DNA of 64,000 nt. Origin: an uncultured Jannaschia sp. (lineage in GTDB: Bacteria; Pseudomonadota; Alphaproteobacteria; Rhodobacterales; Rhodobacteraceae). The notes beneath the pieces were generated by a model. That model saw only the letters and a list, made by a program, of their open reading frames with translations. It made no database searches and was not told the origin of the DNA. The stretch covers positions 1 through 64,000 of the forward strand of contig NZ_CANLTR010000015.1 of NCBI RefSeq assembly GCF_947494055.1, given 5' to 3'. This document shows positions 51,264-59,228 of this stretch, one piece after another (the first letter of the stretch is position 1; each line of letters opens with the position of its first letter). Made by a program: the position numbers and the translations under genes.

Positions 51264-53410
51264 CGCCAGAACCGCCCCCAGTCGTCGGATAGATCCGGCG
51301 CGGATTGATCCCGCACCAGAGGATAGAGCCGGTTGCGCAGGTTCAGCCGCGCGCCGCCATCCCGCAAAAGCGGCTGAATCGTGAACCCGGCCCCAGTTTG
51401 TGTTTGCTGCCCGGTCATCCAGGCGAGCGGAATACGCAAGCTGATCCCCTTGTCGAAGCTGCCTTCGCCGAATTCCTCCGAGGAGACGTTCGTCTTGGTC
51501 GCGTAGGCCCCTATGCGCCAGCCATTGGCGAACTCTCGTGCCAGTGCGTAGGTCGCCCCCTCGTCGCCGGCGAGGTAGCGGCCCACGGCGAGCTGGCTCA
51601 GGAAGCCGTTGCCGTGATCGTAGTAGCCGGTCACGAAGGCCGTGGTCGCGTCGAGGTCGCGGAACCCGAAGGCCATGTCGAACTCCCGCTGCCGCACGCG
51701 GTTGACCTCCGCTCCGATGGCGAGGGGCGAGCCGTCGCGCTTCCACAGCACCTCCGCGGAGACGCCGCCGAACTGGGTCTCGAGCAGACCCGCGGACAGG
51801 CGCCCGTGGAAGTCCGGGGCCGGACGGAAGATGTAGTTCGCCGTCAGGTAGGGAATGAACGGCCCGTCCTCCTTGGCGAAGAGGTAGGTATTGGTTCGCA
51901 CACGCGGCAGGACGGAATTGGAGCGGCGGTCGTATTCGTCGCGGTTGCCCGCGATCTTCTGCCTTACGGCGCCGTCGAGGACGATGCCCGGCGCCGGCTG
52001 GTAGCGACCCGACAATTGCGCGCCCACGTCGATGCGGAACGGGTTGTCCGGGTCGAAGGTCGTGGTCGCCGTGTAGGGACCGAGCGCCCAGCGGAACCGC
52101 GGATAGGCCTCCGGCTCCGTCACCAGCCCCTCGTTCGGCAGGGCGACCGCGTCCACCCGGCGGGACGCAGCGAGGATCTGCGCGGCGCCGTCCGGCGCGT
52201 TCTCGAACCGCTCCACGTCACTGCGTTGCAGGATGACGGCGGACCCCGCGGTGCCGACTGCATTCAGCGGCACCAGGATCAGCGTCTCGACCGAGGGCGG
52301 CAACGCCGCGGTCGCGGCGCGCGCGGCGCGGCCGATGGCCTGCGACTCGGTCGTGTAGCGGCGATTGCGGAACCGGATCTCTGCCTGCGTCGCATCGAGC
52401 CGTGTGGCCACGAGCTCCAGATCGGCCTCCGCCAGCGCGGCGTCGAGCGCGGTCCGCACCGCCGCCGGGCCCGCCGGGTTCGCCACCCAACCCCGCGACC
52501 AGACCTCCGGATTCTCGCGAAAATCCGGGCGCAGCGTGACGGGACGCGGTGTCTCCTCCAGCCCGCTGCCCAACGGCGCGCGCCTGGGGTTGGCCGCGAA
52601 CTGAAATGTCAGGCCGACCGCCGTCCCCTGGATCGCCTGCAGCCCCAGCCGGATGCCGGGCCGGATCGCGTAATCGACACCGAAGTTCAGCGGCGTCTCG
52701 GGGTCGATGATGTCGCGCCCCCGCGCCTGCTCCACCCTGTATTCGTCGGGCGAGTATTCGACCTTGAACGTCAGGCGGTCGGTCACGTCGTATTGCACGC
52801 CCGCGAACAGGGCGGCGTCGCCCCGGAACAACCGGTCGAGGGAGAAGTCGCCGCCCTGACCGAAGTCGAAGCCCGGGCGGTCATCGAAGCGGTCGTCCAG
52901 CACGCCCAGCGGATTGCCGAAACTGCCCCGCCCGCCGAGACGGCCCCAGCCGATCCCGCCGGAGACCGTCAGGTCGCCGAAGGACTTGGTGGCGACAAGA
53001 TACTCCGCGCCGTAAATCCCCGTGCCGCCGAAATCCTGCAGACCTACCGTCACCGCGGGCCGCCACCCCGCCTCCTCCAGAAGCTGAACGCGGACGTCGA
53101 AGCTGCGGTCGTAGGTACGGGTGAACTCCCCGTTTCCGCGCGGCAGGAAGTCCGGCACCGAGGCGTAACGGAACACGCCCTCGACGCGGGGCAGGATCTG
53201 GAAGGCGAGCTGGCCCCGCCCGATGTCGTTGGACAGAAGCGTCAGGCTCGTCGTGAGCTCCGCGTCGGGCTGCATCTGCGCCGAGGGCGTCTCGATCAGG
53301 CCCGGCACGCCGTAGGTGTTGATCGAGCGCACGCCCGCGATCTGCGCCTGCGCCACGCCGCCCGCGACGAACGTGACGGCGAAGAGAGCGGCTCGGGTCC
53401 AGCGCGGCAT
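51260..53410 (-). CDS. yjbH: YjbH-family outer-membrane beta-barrel protein
   Basis: A 716-residue outer-membrane protein: signal peptide MPRWTRAALFAVTFVAGGVAQ, then YjbH (DUF940) signatures such as SINTYGVPGLIETPSAQMQP, VSGGIGWGRLGGRGSFGNP and a long C-terminal barrel with repeated amphipathic strands (IPYLTANYIFRPAPDFHGRL). It is thought to form the exit pore for Yjb exopolysaccharide. GAGGA precedes ATG 53410. It is the first gene of the yjbH-yjbF-(yjbE) group and is divergent from the epimerase gene. Confidence 0.9.
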   Translation of the reverse strand: MPRWTRAALFAVTFVAGGVAQAQIAGVRSINTYGVPGLIETPSAQMQPDAELTTSLTLLSNDIGRGQLAFQILPRVEGVFRYASVPDFLPRGNGEFTRTYDRSFDVRVQLLEEAGWRPAVTVGLQDFGGTGIYGAEYLVATKSFGDLTVSGGIGWGRLGGRGSFGNPLGVLDDRFDDRPGFDFGQGGDFSLDRLFRGDAALFAGVQYDVTDRLTFKVEYSPDEYRVEQARGRDIIDPETPLNFGVDYAIRPGIRLGLQAIQGTAVGLTFQFAANPRRAPLGSGLEETPRPVTLRPDFRENPEVWSRGWVANPAGPAAVRTALDAALAEADLELVATRLDATQAEIRFRNRRYTTESQAIGRAARAATAALPPSVETLILVPLNAVGTAGSAVILQRSDVERFENAPDGAAQILAASRRVDAVALPNEGLVTEPEAYPRFRWALGPYTATTTFDPDNPFRIDVGAQLSGRYQPAPGIVLDGAVRQKIAGNRDEYDRRSNSVLPRVRTNTYLFAKEDGPFIPYLTANYIFRPAPDFHGRLSAGLLETQFGGVSAEVLWKRDGSPLAIGAEVNRVRQREFDMAFGFRDLDATTAFVTGYYDHGNGFLSQLAVGRYLAGDEGATYALAREFANGWRIGAYATKTNVSSEEFGEGSFDKGISLRIPLAWMTGQQTQTGAGFTIQPLLRDGGARLNLRNRLYPLVRDQSAPDLSDDWGRFWR

Positions 53411-53540
53411 GGGCGTCCTCGGATCAGGTTACGCGCTTAATGGCGTCTCGCCGCGACGGCGGGAAGCGCGGCGGGCGCGATCGGCGCGATCGTGCACCGG
53501 AGTGTCTTGAATCTGCAACTGCGGCTTGTATGGCCTCCCC

Positions 53541-54347
53541 ATGCCTGCCGTCGCCCCCGATCCGTCCCGCCTCGCCGTCTCCGGAGCCGGGGGTCGCGTC
53601 GGCCGCCTTCTTCGTGCCGTCTGGGGGGCGGGGCCGGCGTGGCACGTGCGGTCGGACGGGCCACTCGCCCCGACGATCGCGGGGCGCGATACGCTCATCT
53701 GCCTCGCCGGTGTCACATCGGGCGACGCGGCGGCGCTCGCCGGGAACACGGCCGCCGCGCTCGACGCCCTGGAGGCGGCACGGACGGCCGGCGTGGCGCG
53801 CGTCCTCCTGATGTCGTCCTCGGCGATCTACGGACGGGCGCACGGCCCACTGACCGAGGACCGGCCGGCCACGCCCGCCAATGCCTACGGCGCGGCCAAG
53901 CACGACATGGAGCGGGCGGCGGCGGCCTGGCGGTCGGCCAATCCGGACGGGCCCGAGGTCATCTGCCTGCGTCTCGGCAACGTCGCGGGGGCGGACGCGC
54001 TGCTCGGACGGCTCGGCGCCGCGCCGCCCCGGCTCGACATCTTCCCCGACGGGCGCGGCCCGCGGCGGAACTATATCGGGCCGGTCACGCTCGCCCGGAC
54101 GCTGGCGGCGCTCTCCGCACATCCCGGCCCCCTGCCCTGCGTCCTGAACCTCGGCGCCCCGGGGCTCGTCGACATGGCGGACCTGCTCCGCGCGGCGGGG
54201 CGGGACTGGGAAGCCGTTCCCGCCCCGGAGACGGCGCTGCCGGAGGTGGCGCTCGACACGACGCGGCTCGCGGAGATCGTGCCGCTAGCCCCGGCGACGG
54301 CGACGCCCGCGACCCTGATCGCGGAATGGCGGGAGGCGACGGCGTGA
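53541..54347 (+). CDS. NAD-dependent epimerase/dehydratase family protein
   Basis: A 268-residue extended SDR. The cofactor motif AVSGAGGRVGRLLRAVW lies near residue 12, and the catalytic Tyr/Lys are in ANAYGAAKHDMER. LMSSSAIYGRA precedes them. LRLGNVAGADALLGRL and RNYIGPVTLARTL are typical of nucleotide-sugar enzymes. Start ATG 53541; it overlaps the sugar transferase start as GTGA. With the transferase it probably makes a modified sugar for polysaccharide assembly. Confidence 0.88.
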   Translation: MPAVAPDPSRLAVSGAGGRVGRLLRAVWGAGPAWHVRSDGPLAPTIAGRDTLICLAGVTSGDAAALAGNTAAALDALEAARTAGVARVLLMSSSAIYGRAHGPLTEDRPATPANAYGAAKHDMERAAAAWRSANPDGPEVICLRLGNVAGADALLGRLGAAPPRLDIFPDGRGPRRNYIGPVTLARTLAALSAHPGPLPCVLNLGAPGLVDMADLLRAAGRDWEAVPAPETALPEVALDTTRLAEIVPLAPATATPATLIAEWREATA

Positions 54348-54985
54348 CCTTCGGCAAGCGGCTCTTCGACATCCTGTTCTCGATCTACCTGATGGTCTTC
54401 CTCGCGCCGGTCTTCGCCGTGGTGGCGTGGAAGGTCTGGCGGCAGGGGGACGGGCCCATCTTCTACGGATCCGAGCGGATGAGGTCGGCGACCGAGGCCT
54501 TCACGCTCTGGAAGTTCCGCACCATGGCCCCCGACCCCTCGGACCGCGGCGTGACGGGCGGTCACAAGGCCAACCGCATCACGCCCCTCGGACGCACCCT
54601 GCGACGCCTCCGGCTCGACGAACTGCCGCAGCTGTGGAACATCCTGCGCGGCGACGTCAGCTTCGTCGGGCCGCGCCCGCCGCTCCGGCGCTACGTCGAG
54701 ATGTTCCCCGACCTCTATGCCGAGGTGCTGCACTCGCGCCCGGGCGTCACCGGGCTGGCGAGCCTCGTCTTCGCCCCGCACGAAGCGCGGATCCTCGAGG
54801 CCTGCGACACGGCGGAGGAGACGGAGCTCGCGTATATCCGCATCTGCATCCCCCGGAAGGCGGCGCTCGACCTGCTCTACCAGCGCCACCGCAGCTTCTG
54901 GCTCGACGTGCGGCTGATTTCCTGGACGACGGCGAAATTCTTCCCCCGCGCCATCCGGCCCCGACGGAAGGGCAGCTGGGTCTGA
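54344..54985 (+). CDS. Polyprenyl-phosphate sugar-1-phosphate transferase (WcaJ/ExoY type)
   Basis: A 213-residue bacterial sugar transferase. It has one N-terminal helix (LFDILFSIYLMVFLAPVF), then the family core with FYGSERMRSATEAFTLWKFR, TMAPDP and RLDELPQLWNILRGDVSFVG, and VGPRPPLRRYVEMFP. It transfers a sugar-1-phosphate to undecaprenyl phosphate and starts a repeat unit. It starts with GTG 54344 as GTGA with the epimerase stop. Close to the yjb genes, which supports a role in exopolysaccharide. Confidence 0.93.
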   Translation: MTFGKRLFDILFSIYLMVFLAPVFAVVAWKVWRQGDGPIFYGSERMRSATEAFTLWKFRTMAPDPSDRGVTGGHKANRITPLGRTLRRLRLDELPQLWNILRGDVSFVGPRPPLRRYVEMFPDLYAEVLHSRPGVTGLASLVFAPHEARILEACDTAEETELAYIRICIPRKAALDLLYQRHRSFWLDVRLISWTTAKFFPRAIRPRRKGSWV

Positions 54986-54989
54986 TTAA

Positions 54990-56222
54990 TCAACTCGCTT
55001 GATCAATTCGCGCGAACCGGGTGACGAGCTCGACATGCGGCGACCAGCGGAACTGGTCCACCACCGCGACCGGACCCATGCGCCAGCCCGCCGCGACCAG
55101 CGTGGCGGCATCGCGGGCGAAGGTGCCGGGATGACAGCTCACGAAGGCGATGGTGCGCAGGTCGGCCCGGGCGAGCTCCGCCACCTGCGCCGCCGCGCCC
55201 GCGCGGGGCGGGTCGATGATCGCGGTATCGTAGGCGGCCAGTTCCTCCGCCGTCAGCGGGTCGCGGAACAGGTCGCGGCGCCGCGCGGAGACGGGCTTCA
55301 GCCCGCTTGCGTGTCGAGCCGCGTCCGAGAGCGCCGCGACGAGATCCGCCTCGCCCTCGAAGGCATCGACGGACGCGGTCTCGGCGGCGGGAAAGGTGAA
55401 GGTGCCGCAGCCGGCGAAGAGGTCCGCCACGCGCGCCGCGCCCTGCACCGTCCCGAGCACATGCGCGACCAGCGCCGCCTCCCCCTCGGCCGTGGCCTGC
55501 AGGAAGGCGCCCGGCGGCGGGACGACGCGGGCGCGGCCCATGACCTGCGCGGGCGGCATCTGCTGAAGCGCGAGCTCGCCGTTCCAGGTAGTCCGCGCGA
55601 AGCCCTGACCCAGCGGCGCCAATGCCAGCATCGCGTCCCGGTCGAAGGGTTTGGCCCCGTCGATGGCGAGGTCGAGCCCGTCCGGCCCTTCGGTCACGTG
55701 CAGCGTGACCTCCGCCCCCCGTGCCGCGGCGATGCGGGTGATCCGCTCGAGCGCGGGCAGCGCGGCGAGGATACGGGGGTGCAGGAGCTTGCAGTCCGGG
55801 ATCGCCACGATCTCGTGCCCGGCGGGGACGTGGAAACCGACCTCCGCGCCCTTCTTCGTCTTGCGCCCCGCCAGCGCGGCCCGACGGCGGGCGTTCGGCG
55901 GCGATGTCGCGACGCCCGCGATCTCCGCATCGATCCCCGCGCGGGCAAGGTTGTCACGCACGAGCGCGGCCTTCCAGTCGGCGACGAAGCCGTCGGACGC
56001 GTGCTGCAACGCGCAACCGCCGCAGCGCCGGAAATGCCGGCAGGGCGGGGCGACGCGGTCGGGCGAGGGCGTCACGATCTTCGGCGCGGGGATGCGGTCC
56101 CCCGTCCGCGCCCCGGTCACGGTCTCGCCGGGCAATGTGCGTGGGGCGAAGACCGGGCCGGCTTCGGTCGTGGCGATGCCGTCGCCCTGATGGCCGAGGC
56201 GGGTGATGGTGAGGTCGGTCAT
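54990..56222 (-). CDS. RlmD/TrmA-family RNA (uracil-C5)-methyltransferase
   Basis: A 410-residue SAM-dependent enzyme. An N-terminal TRAM-like domain (LTITRLGHQGDGIATTEAG) precedes the Fe-S cysteines in CRHFRRCGGCALQH (with a later CKLLH). SAM motifs are VADLFAGCGTFTFPAAE and AIIDPPRAGAAAQV, and the catalytic cysteine is in FVSCHPGTFARD. It methylates a uracil in 23S rRNA or tRNA; the exact site is not decided by sequence. ATG 56222 is conserved. It ends within five bases of the convergent sugar transferase. Confidence 0.92.
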   Translation of the reverse strand: MTDLTITRLGHQGDGIATTEAGPVFAPRTLPGETVTGARTGDRIPAPKIVTPSPDRVAPPCRHFRRCGGCALQHASDGFVADWKAALVRDNLARAGIDAEIAGVATSPPNARRRAALAGRKTKKGAEVGFHVPAGHEIVAIPDCKLLHPRILAALPALERITRIAAARGAEVTLHVTEGPDGLDLAIDGAKPFDRDAMLALAPLGQGFARTTWNGELALQQMPPAQVMGRARVVPPPGAFLQATAEGEAALVAHVLGTVQGAARVADLFAGCGTFTFPAAETASVDAFEGEADLVAALSDAARHASGLKPVSARRRDLFRDPLTAEELAAYDTAIIDPPRAGAAAQVAELARADLRTIAFVSCHPGTFARDAATLVAAGWRMGPVAVVDQFRWSPHVELVTRFARIDQAS

Positions 56223-56436
56223 GCGGCTTCAGTATCTGTCCGGTGGTCGAACGGGAAACGGTCCCGGCATCCGATGATAGTCTTCGTCGCCTGATCCGGT
56301 CCGGGCACCACGTCGGAGGATCGCGCCCGGCGCGAGGTGGGTGCATCGCATCCGTCCGGGGGCGGGTCGGGTATGATCCGGAGCCGCGCCCCGGCGGAAC
56401 ACGTTCGTGACGTCGACAAGTCTCCCCAGACGCCCC

Positions 56437-58293
56437 TCACTCCGCCGCGACGTCGCTCTCCGCGTCGTCGGTGCCGATGAACCCGCCGGATTGCCGCTCC
56501 CAGTAGCGCGCGTAGGTGCCCTGCATCGTCAGAAGTTCGGAATGGGTGCCCTGCTCGACGATGCGGCCGTCCTCCATCACCACGATCCGGTCCATCCGGG
56601 CGATGGTCGAGAGGCGGTGGGCGATCGCGATGACGGTCTTGCCCTCCATCACCCGCTCGAGCGCCGACTGGATCGCGGCCTCGACCTCGGAATCGAGCGC
56701 GCTCGTCGCCTCGTCGAGCACGAGGACGGGCGCGTCCTTCAGGATGGCGCGGGCCAGCGCGATGCGCTGCCGCTGGCCGCCCGAGAGCTTGACGCCACGC
56801 TCGCCCAGGAAGGCCTCGTAGCCGCGGTTCCCCTTGTGGTCGCGCAGCCCGAGGATGAAGTCGTGCGCCTCCGCCCTGCGGGCCGCGTCCTCGACTTCCG
56901 CCTGCGTGGCGTCGGGGCGGCCGTAGAGGATGTTGTCGCGGGCGGAGCGGTTGAACATCGCCGTCTCCTGCGTGACCATCCCGATCTGGCGCCGCAGGCT
57001 GTCCTGGCTGATGTCGCGGATGTCGTGCCCGTCGAGCGTGATGCGCCCGCCTTCGGGATCGTAGAGCCGCAGGATCAGCGCCACGAGCGTGGACTTGCCC
57101 GCCCCCGACGCGCCGACCACGCCCAGCTTCTCGCCCCGCTCCAGCGTCAACGTCAGGTTCCGGATGCCGCCTTCCTTCCGCCCGTAGGTGAAGGTCACGT
57201 CCTCCAGCGCGACGCGCCCTTCGGCCCGGTCCACCTCCACCGCGTCGTCGGCATCGGTCAGCGTCCAGCGCGGGGTGAGGGTGAGCATCCCGTCCTCGAT
57301 CTCGCCCACATTGGCGTACATCTCCATCAGCGAGAAGCTGACCCAGCCGGTCATCTGGGCGATGCGGATGGCGATGGCGCCGGCCGCGGCGATCGCGCCC
57401 GGCGTGGCGGCGCCGGCCTGCCAGAGCAGGATCGTGCCGCCGATCAGCATCACCGGCAGCAGGCCGGCCACCGCCATCAGCGCGAAGCGGAACGTGGCGG
57501 AGACGTAGCCGAAGTCGATCGCCCGGTCGCGGAAGGTCGACATCGCCTCGAGCGCGTTGCGGTCCTCGTGCTCGCCGTGACCGAAGAGCTTGACGGTCTT
57601 GATGTTGGTGATCGTGTCCACGACCTGCCCCGTCACCATCGCCCGCGCCGCGGCGCGGGCCTTCGAGCGCACGCGGATCTGCGGCATGAAGGCCCGGATC
57701 AGGAAGGCGTAGCCCGCCATCCACAGCGTCAGCGCGAGCGCCACGCGCCAGTCGATGGCGACGAGGAGCACCGCCGAGCCGATCAGCGAGGAGGCCGCGA
57801 AGGCCACGACGTTGATCGTCTCGGACGTGACCGAGGTCATGGCGCGCGCGGTCTGCATCTGCTTCGTGGCGATGCGGCCGGCGAAATCGTTGTCGAAGAA
57901 CGTGACCGCCTGCCCCATCGTCCAGCGGTGCAGGCGGGACTGGACCAGCGGGTAGACGGAGGGCTGGACCGAGATGCCGTTGAACGAGGCCGAGACGCCG
58001 AAGATCAGCGGCCGCAGGATCAGGTAGAAGGCGACGAAGGTTCCGAGCAGAAGCGCGTTCTGCGTGAAGTAGCCCTCGCTGCCGCCGACGACGCTGTCGA
58101 TCACGGCGCCGAGCAGGAACGCGGTGATGACCTCGGTGATGCCCGAGGCCGCGCTCGCCGCGAAGGCCACGCCGAGGACGGGCCACGCCCCCGAAAGCGT
58201 CCAGCGCATGAACGCGCCGAGCGTGTCGGGCGGCGGGCCATCGGCGCGCGCGAAGGGCGCGATTAACTGCGACAGATAGCGAAACGCGCTCAT
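56437..58293 (-). CDS. ABC half-exporter (fused membrane and ATPase), second copy
   Basis: A 618-residue MsbA/LmrA-like half-transporter. About six helices lie between residues 30 and 320, with the intracellular loop GQAVTFFDNDFAGRIATKQM, and the ATPase domain follows. There the Walker A is GASGAGKST (394-402), the signature LSGGQRQRIALAR (503-515) and Walker B Asp527 (LVLDEATSALD). ATG 58293 overlaps the stop of the GIY-YIG gene as ATGA, with AGGAGG upstream. A paralogous half-transporter is encoded upstream, so the two probably heterodimerise. Substrate unknown. Confidence 0.93.
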   Translation of the reverse strand: MSAFRYLSQLIAPFARADGPPPDTLGAFMRWTLSGAWPVLGVAFAASAASGITEVITAFLLGAVIDSVVGGSEGYFTQNALLLGTFVAFYLILRPLIFGVSASFNGISVQPSVYPLVQSRLHRWTMGQAVTFFDNDFAGRIATKQMQTARAMTSVTSETINVVAFAASSLIGSAVLLVAIDWRVALALTLWMAGYAFLIRAFMPQIRVRSKARAAARAMVTGQVVDTITNIKTVKLFGHGEHEDRNALEAMSTFRDRAIDFGYVSATFRFALMAVAGLLPVMLIGGTILLWQAGAATPGAIAAAGAIAIRIAQMTGWVSFSLMEMYANVGEIEDGMLTLTPRWTLTDADDAVEVDRAEGRVALEDVTFTYGRKEGGIRNLTLTLERGEKLGVVGASGAGKSTLVALILRLYDPEGGRITLDGHDIRDISQDSLRRQIGMVTQETAMFNRSARDNILYGRPDATQAEVEDAARRAEAHDFILGLRDHKGNRGYEAFLGERGVKLSGGQRQRIALARAILKDAPVLVLDEATSALDSEVEAAIQSALERVMEGKTVIAIAHRLSTIARMDRIVVMEDGRIVEQGTHSELLTMQGTYARYWERQSGGFIGTDDAESDVAAE

Positions 58294-59228
58294 TCCGCCG
58301 CCTCCTGTTTCTCCGCCTGCGCCTGCTGCCAGTCGTGATAAGTCTGAGCCGATCCTTTGACCTTCCATTCAAGGCGACCATTGCTGTGTCGGTCTAAGAC
58401 AACCGCAGCAGATGCCGAAGGGCTTGTTGAAGACCAAGGTCGAGCGAATACCAGCCTCTTGCCGCGTGAATCATCCGGATAAATCAGAGTACCGTTGGCT
58501 ATGAGCCTTTCCTTCGTAGCTTTTGCCGCCGGATCTTGGCTGTAACCGGTATCCATCAATGCCTCTGACCCCTCGAGTACGACGAACTCCCCGTCCTCCT
58601 CGACCGCGGTCGCCTGAACCCCGCTCTTGTGCCGGATCTCGAACTGCACTTCACCGCTCGTCCGCTCCTCGACCGGCTCCGCGACCTTCGCGACCGCCTT
58701 CGGCTGCGGCTTGAGCATGTCGAGCCCGATCACCGGCAGGATGATCCGCAGGTTCGCGAGGAACTGCTCCATGTTGGCCACGTCGGCCTCGGGCAGGCGG
58801 CGGCGCTGGCTGTCGGGCTGCGTGGCGTTGTCGAGCGTCACGCGGCCGGCCTCTGCGGTGAGCCGGATCAGTTGCGCCTCGAGGTATTCGGCATGGCCCT
58901 TCGACAGGTCGTCGTCGCTCGTCGTGACCGCGATGGCGGTTTCCCAGAAGTCGCGCTTCACGGCACTCTGCCTGATCCGTTCGGACACGGAATTGCCTGA
59001 CCCGATATAGGCGCGGGTGCCGCCGGGTGCCTCGGGGTCGGGACCGGAGAGGATGTAGACGCCCGTCCGGTCGACCTCGTCGCGCGCGGTCAGGGTGCCG
59101 AAGGCCGAGGCGCCGCTGACGAAGAGCAGGCCGGTCCATCCGTGGATCGTCGCCTTGCGCAGGCCGCTCGGCTTTCCGTCCACGAGGAAGAGCTGGATCG
59201 TGCGGCCGAAGGTGTCGCCAATGCTCAT
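58290..59228 (-). CDS. GIY-YIG nuclease-fold protein with C-terminal DUF4357
   Basis: A 312-residue protein. A GIY-YIG domain lies at about residues 54-125: GVYIL (56-60), AYIGSG (73-78), the Arg-containing SERIRQ and Glu117 in EYLEAQLI. Residues 140-210 form a linker with LPEADVANMEQFLANLRIIL. DUF4357 spans about 212-300, with ERLIANGTLIYPDD and SPSASAAVVLDRHSNGRLEW. It is probably a DNA endonuclease or nucleic-acid sensor; no methylase partner is adjacent. Both ends overlap ABC exporter genes as ATGA. GC falls to about 52% over the 3' third (58340-58560). Confidence 0.85.
   Translation of the reverse strand: MSIGDTFGRTIQLFLVDGKPSGLRKATIHGWTGLLFVSGASAFGTLTARDEVDRTGVYILSGPDPEAPGGTRAYIGSGNSVSERIRQSAVKRDFWETAIAVTTSDDDLSKGHAEYLEAQLIRLTAEAGRVTLDNATQPDSQRRRLPEADVANMEQFLANLRIILPVIGLDMLKPQPKAVAKVAEPVEERTSGEVQFEIRHKSGVQATAVEEDGEFVVLEGSEALMDTGYSQDPAAKATKERLIANGTLIYPDDSRGKRLVFARPWSSTSPSASAAVVLDRHSNGRLEWKVKGSAQTYHDWQQAQAEKQEAAE

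Noticed and set aside
54983-55006. TGATTAATCA and TTGATCAA palindromes between the sugar transferase and the RNA methyltransferase
   Set aside because: They overlap the two convergent stop codons (TGA/TCA), so the symmetry largely follows from the stops; too short to call a terminator.
56223-56436. Search for a tRNA or small RNA in the gap before the RNA methyltransferase
   Set aside because: No cloverleaf-like arms or T-loop sequence were found; only scattered GC palindromes.
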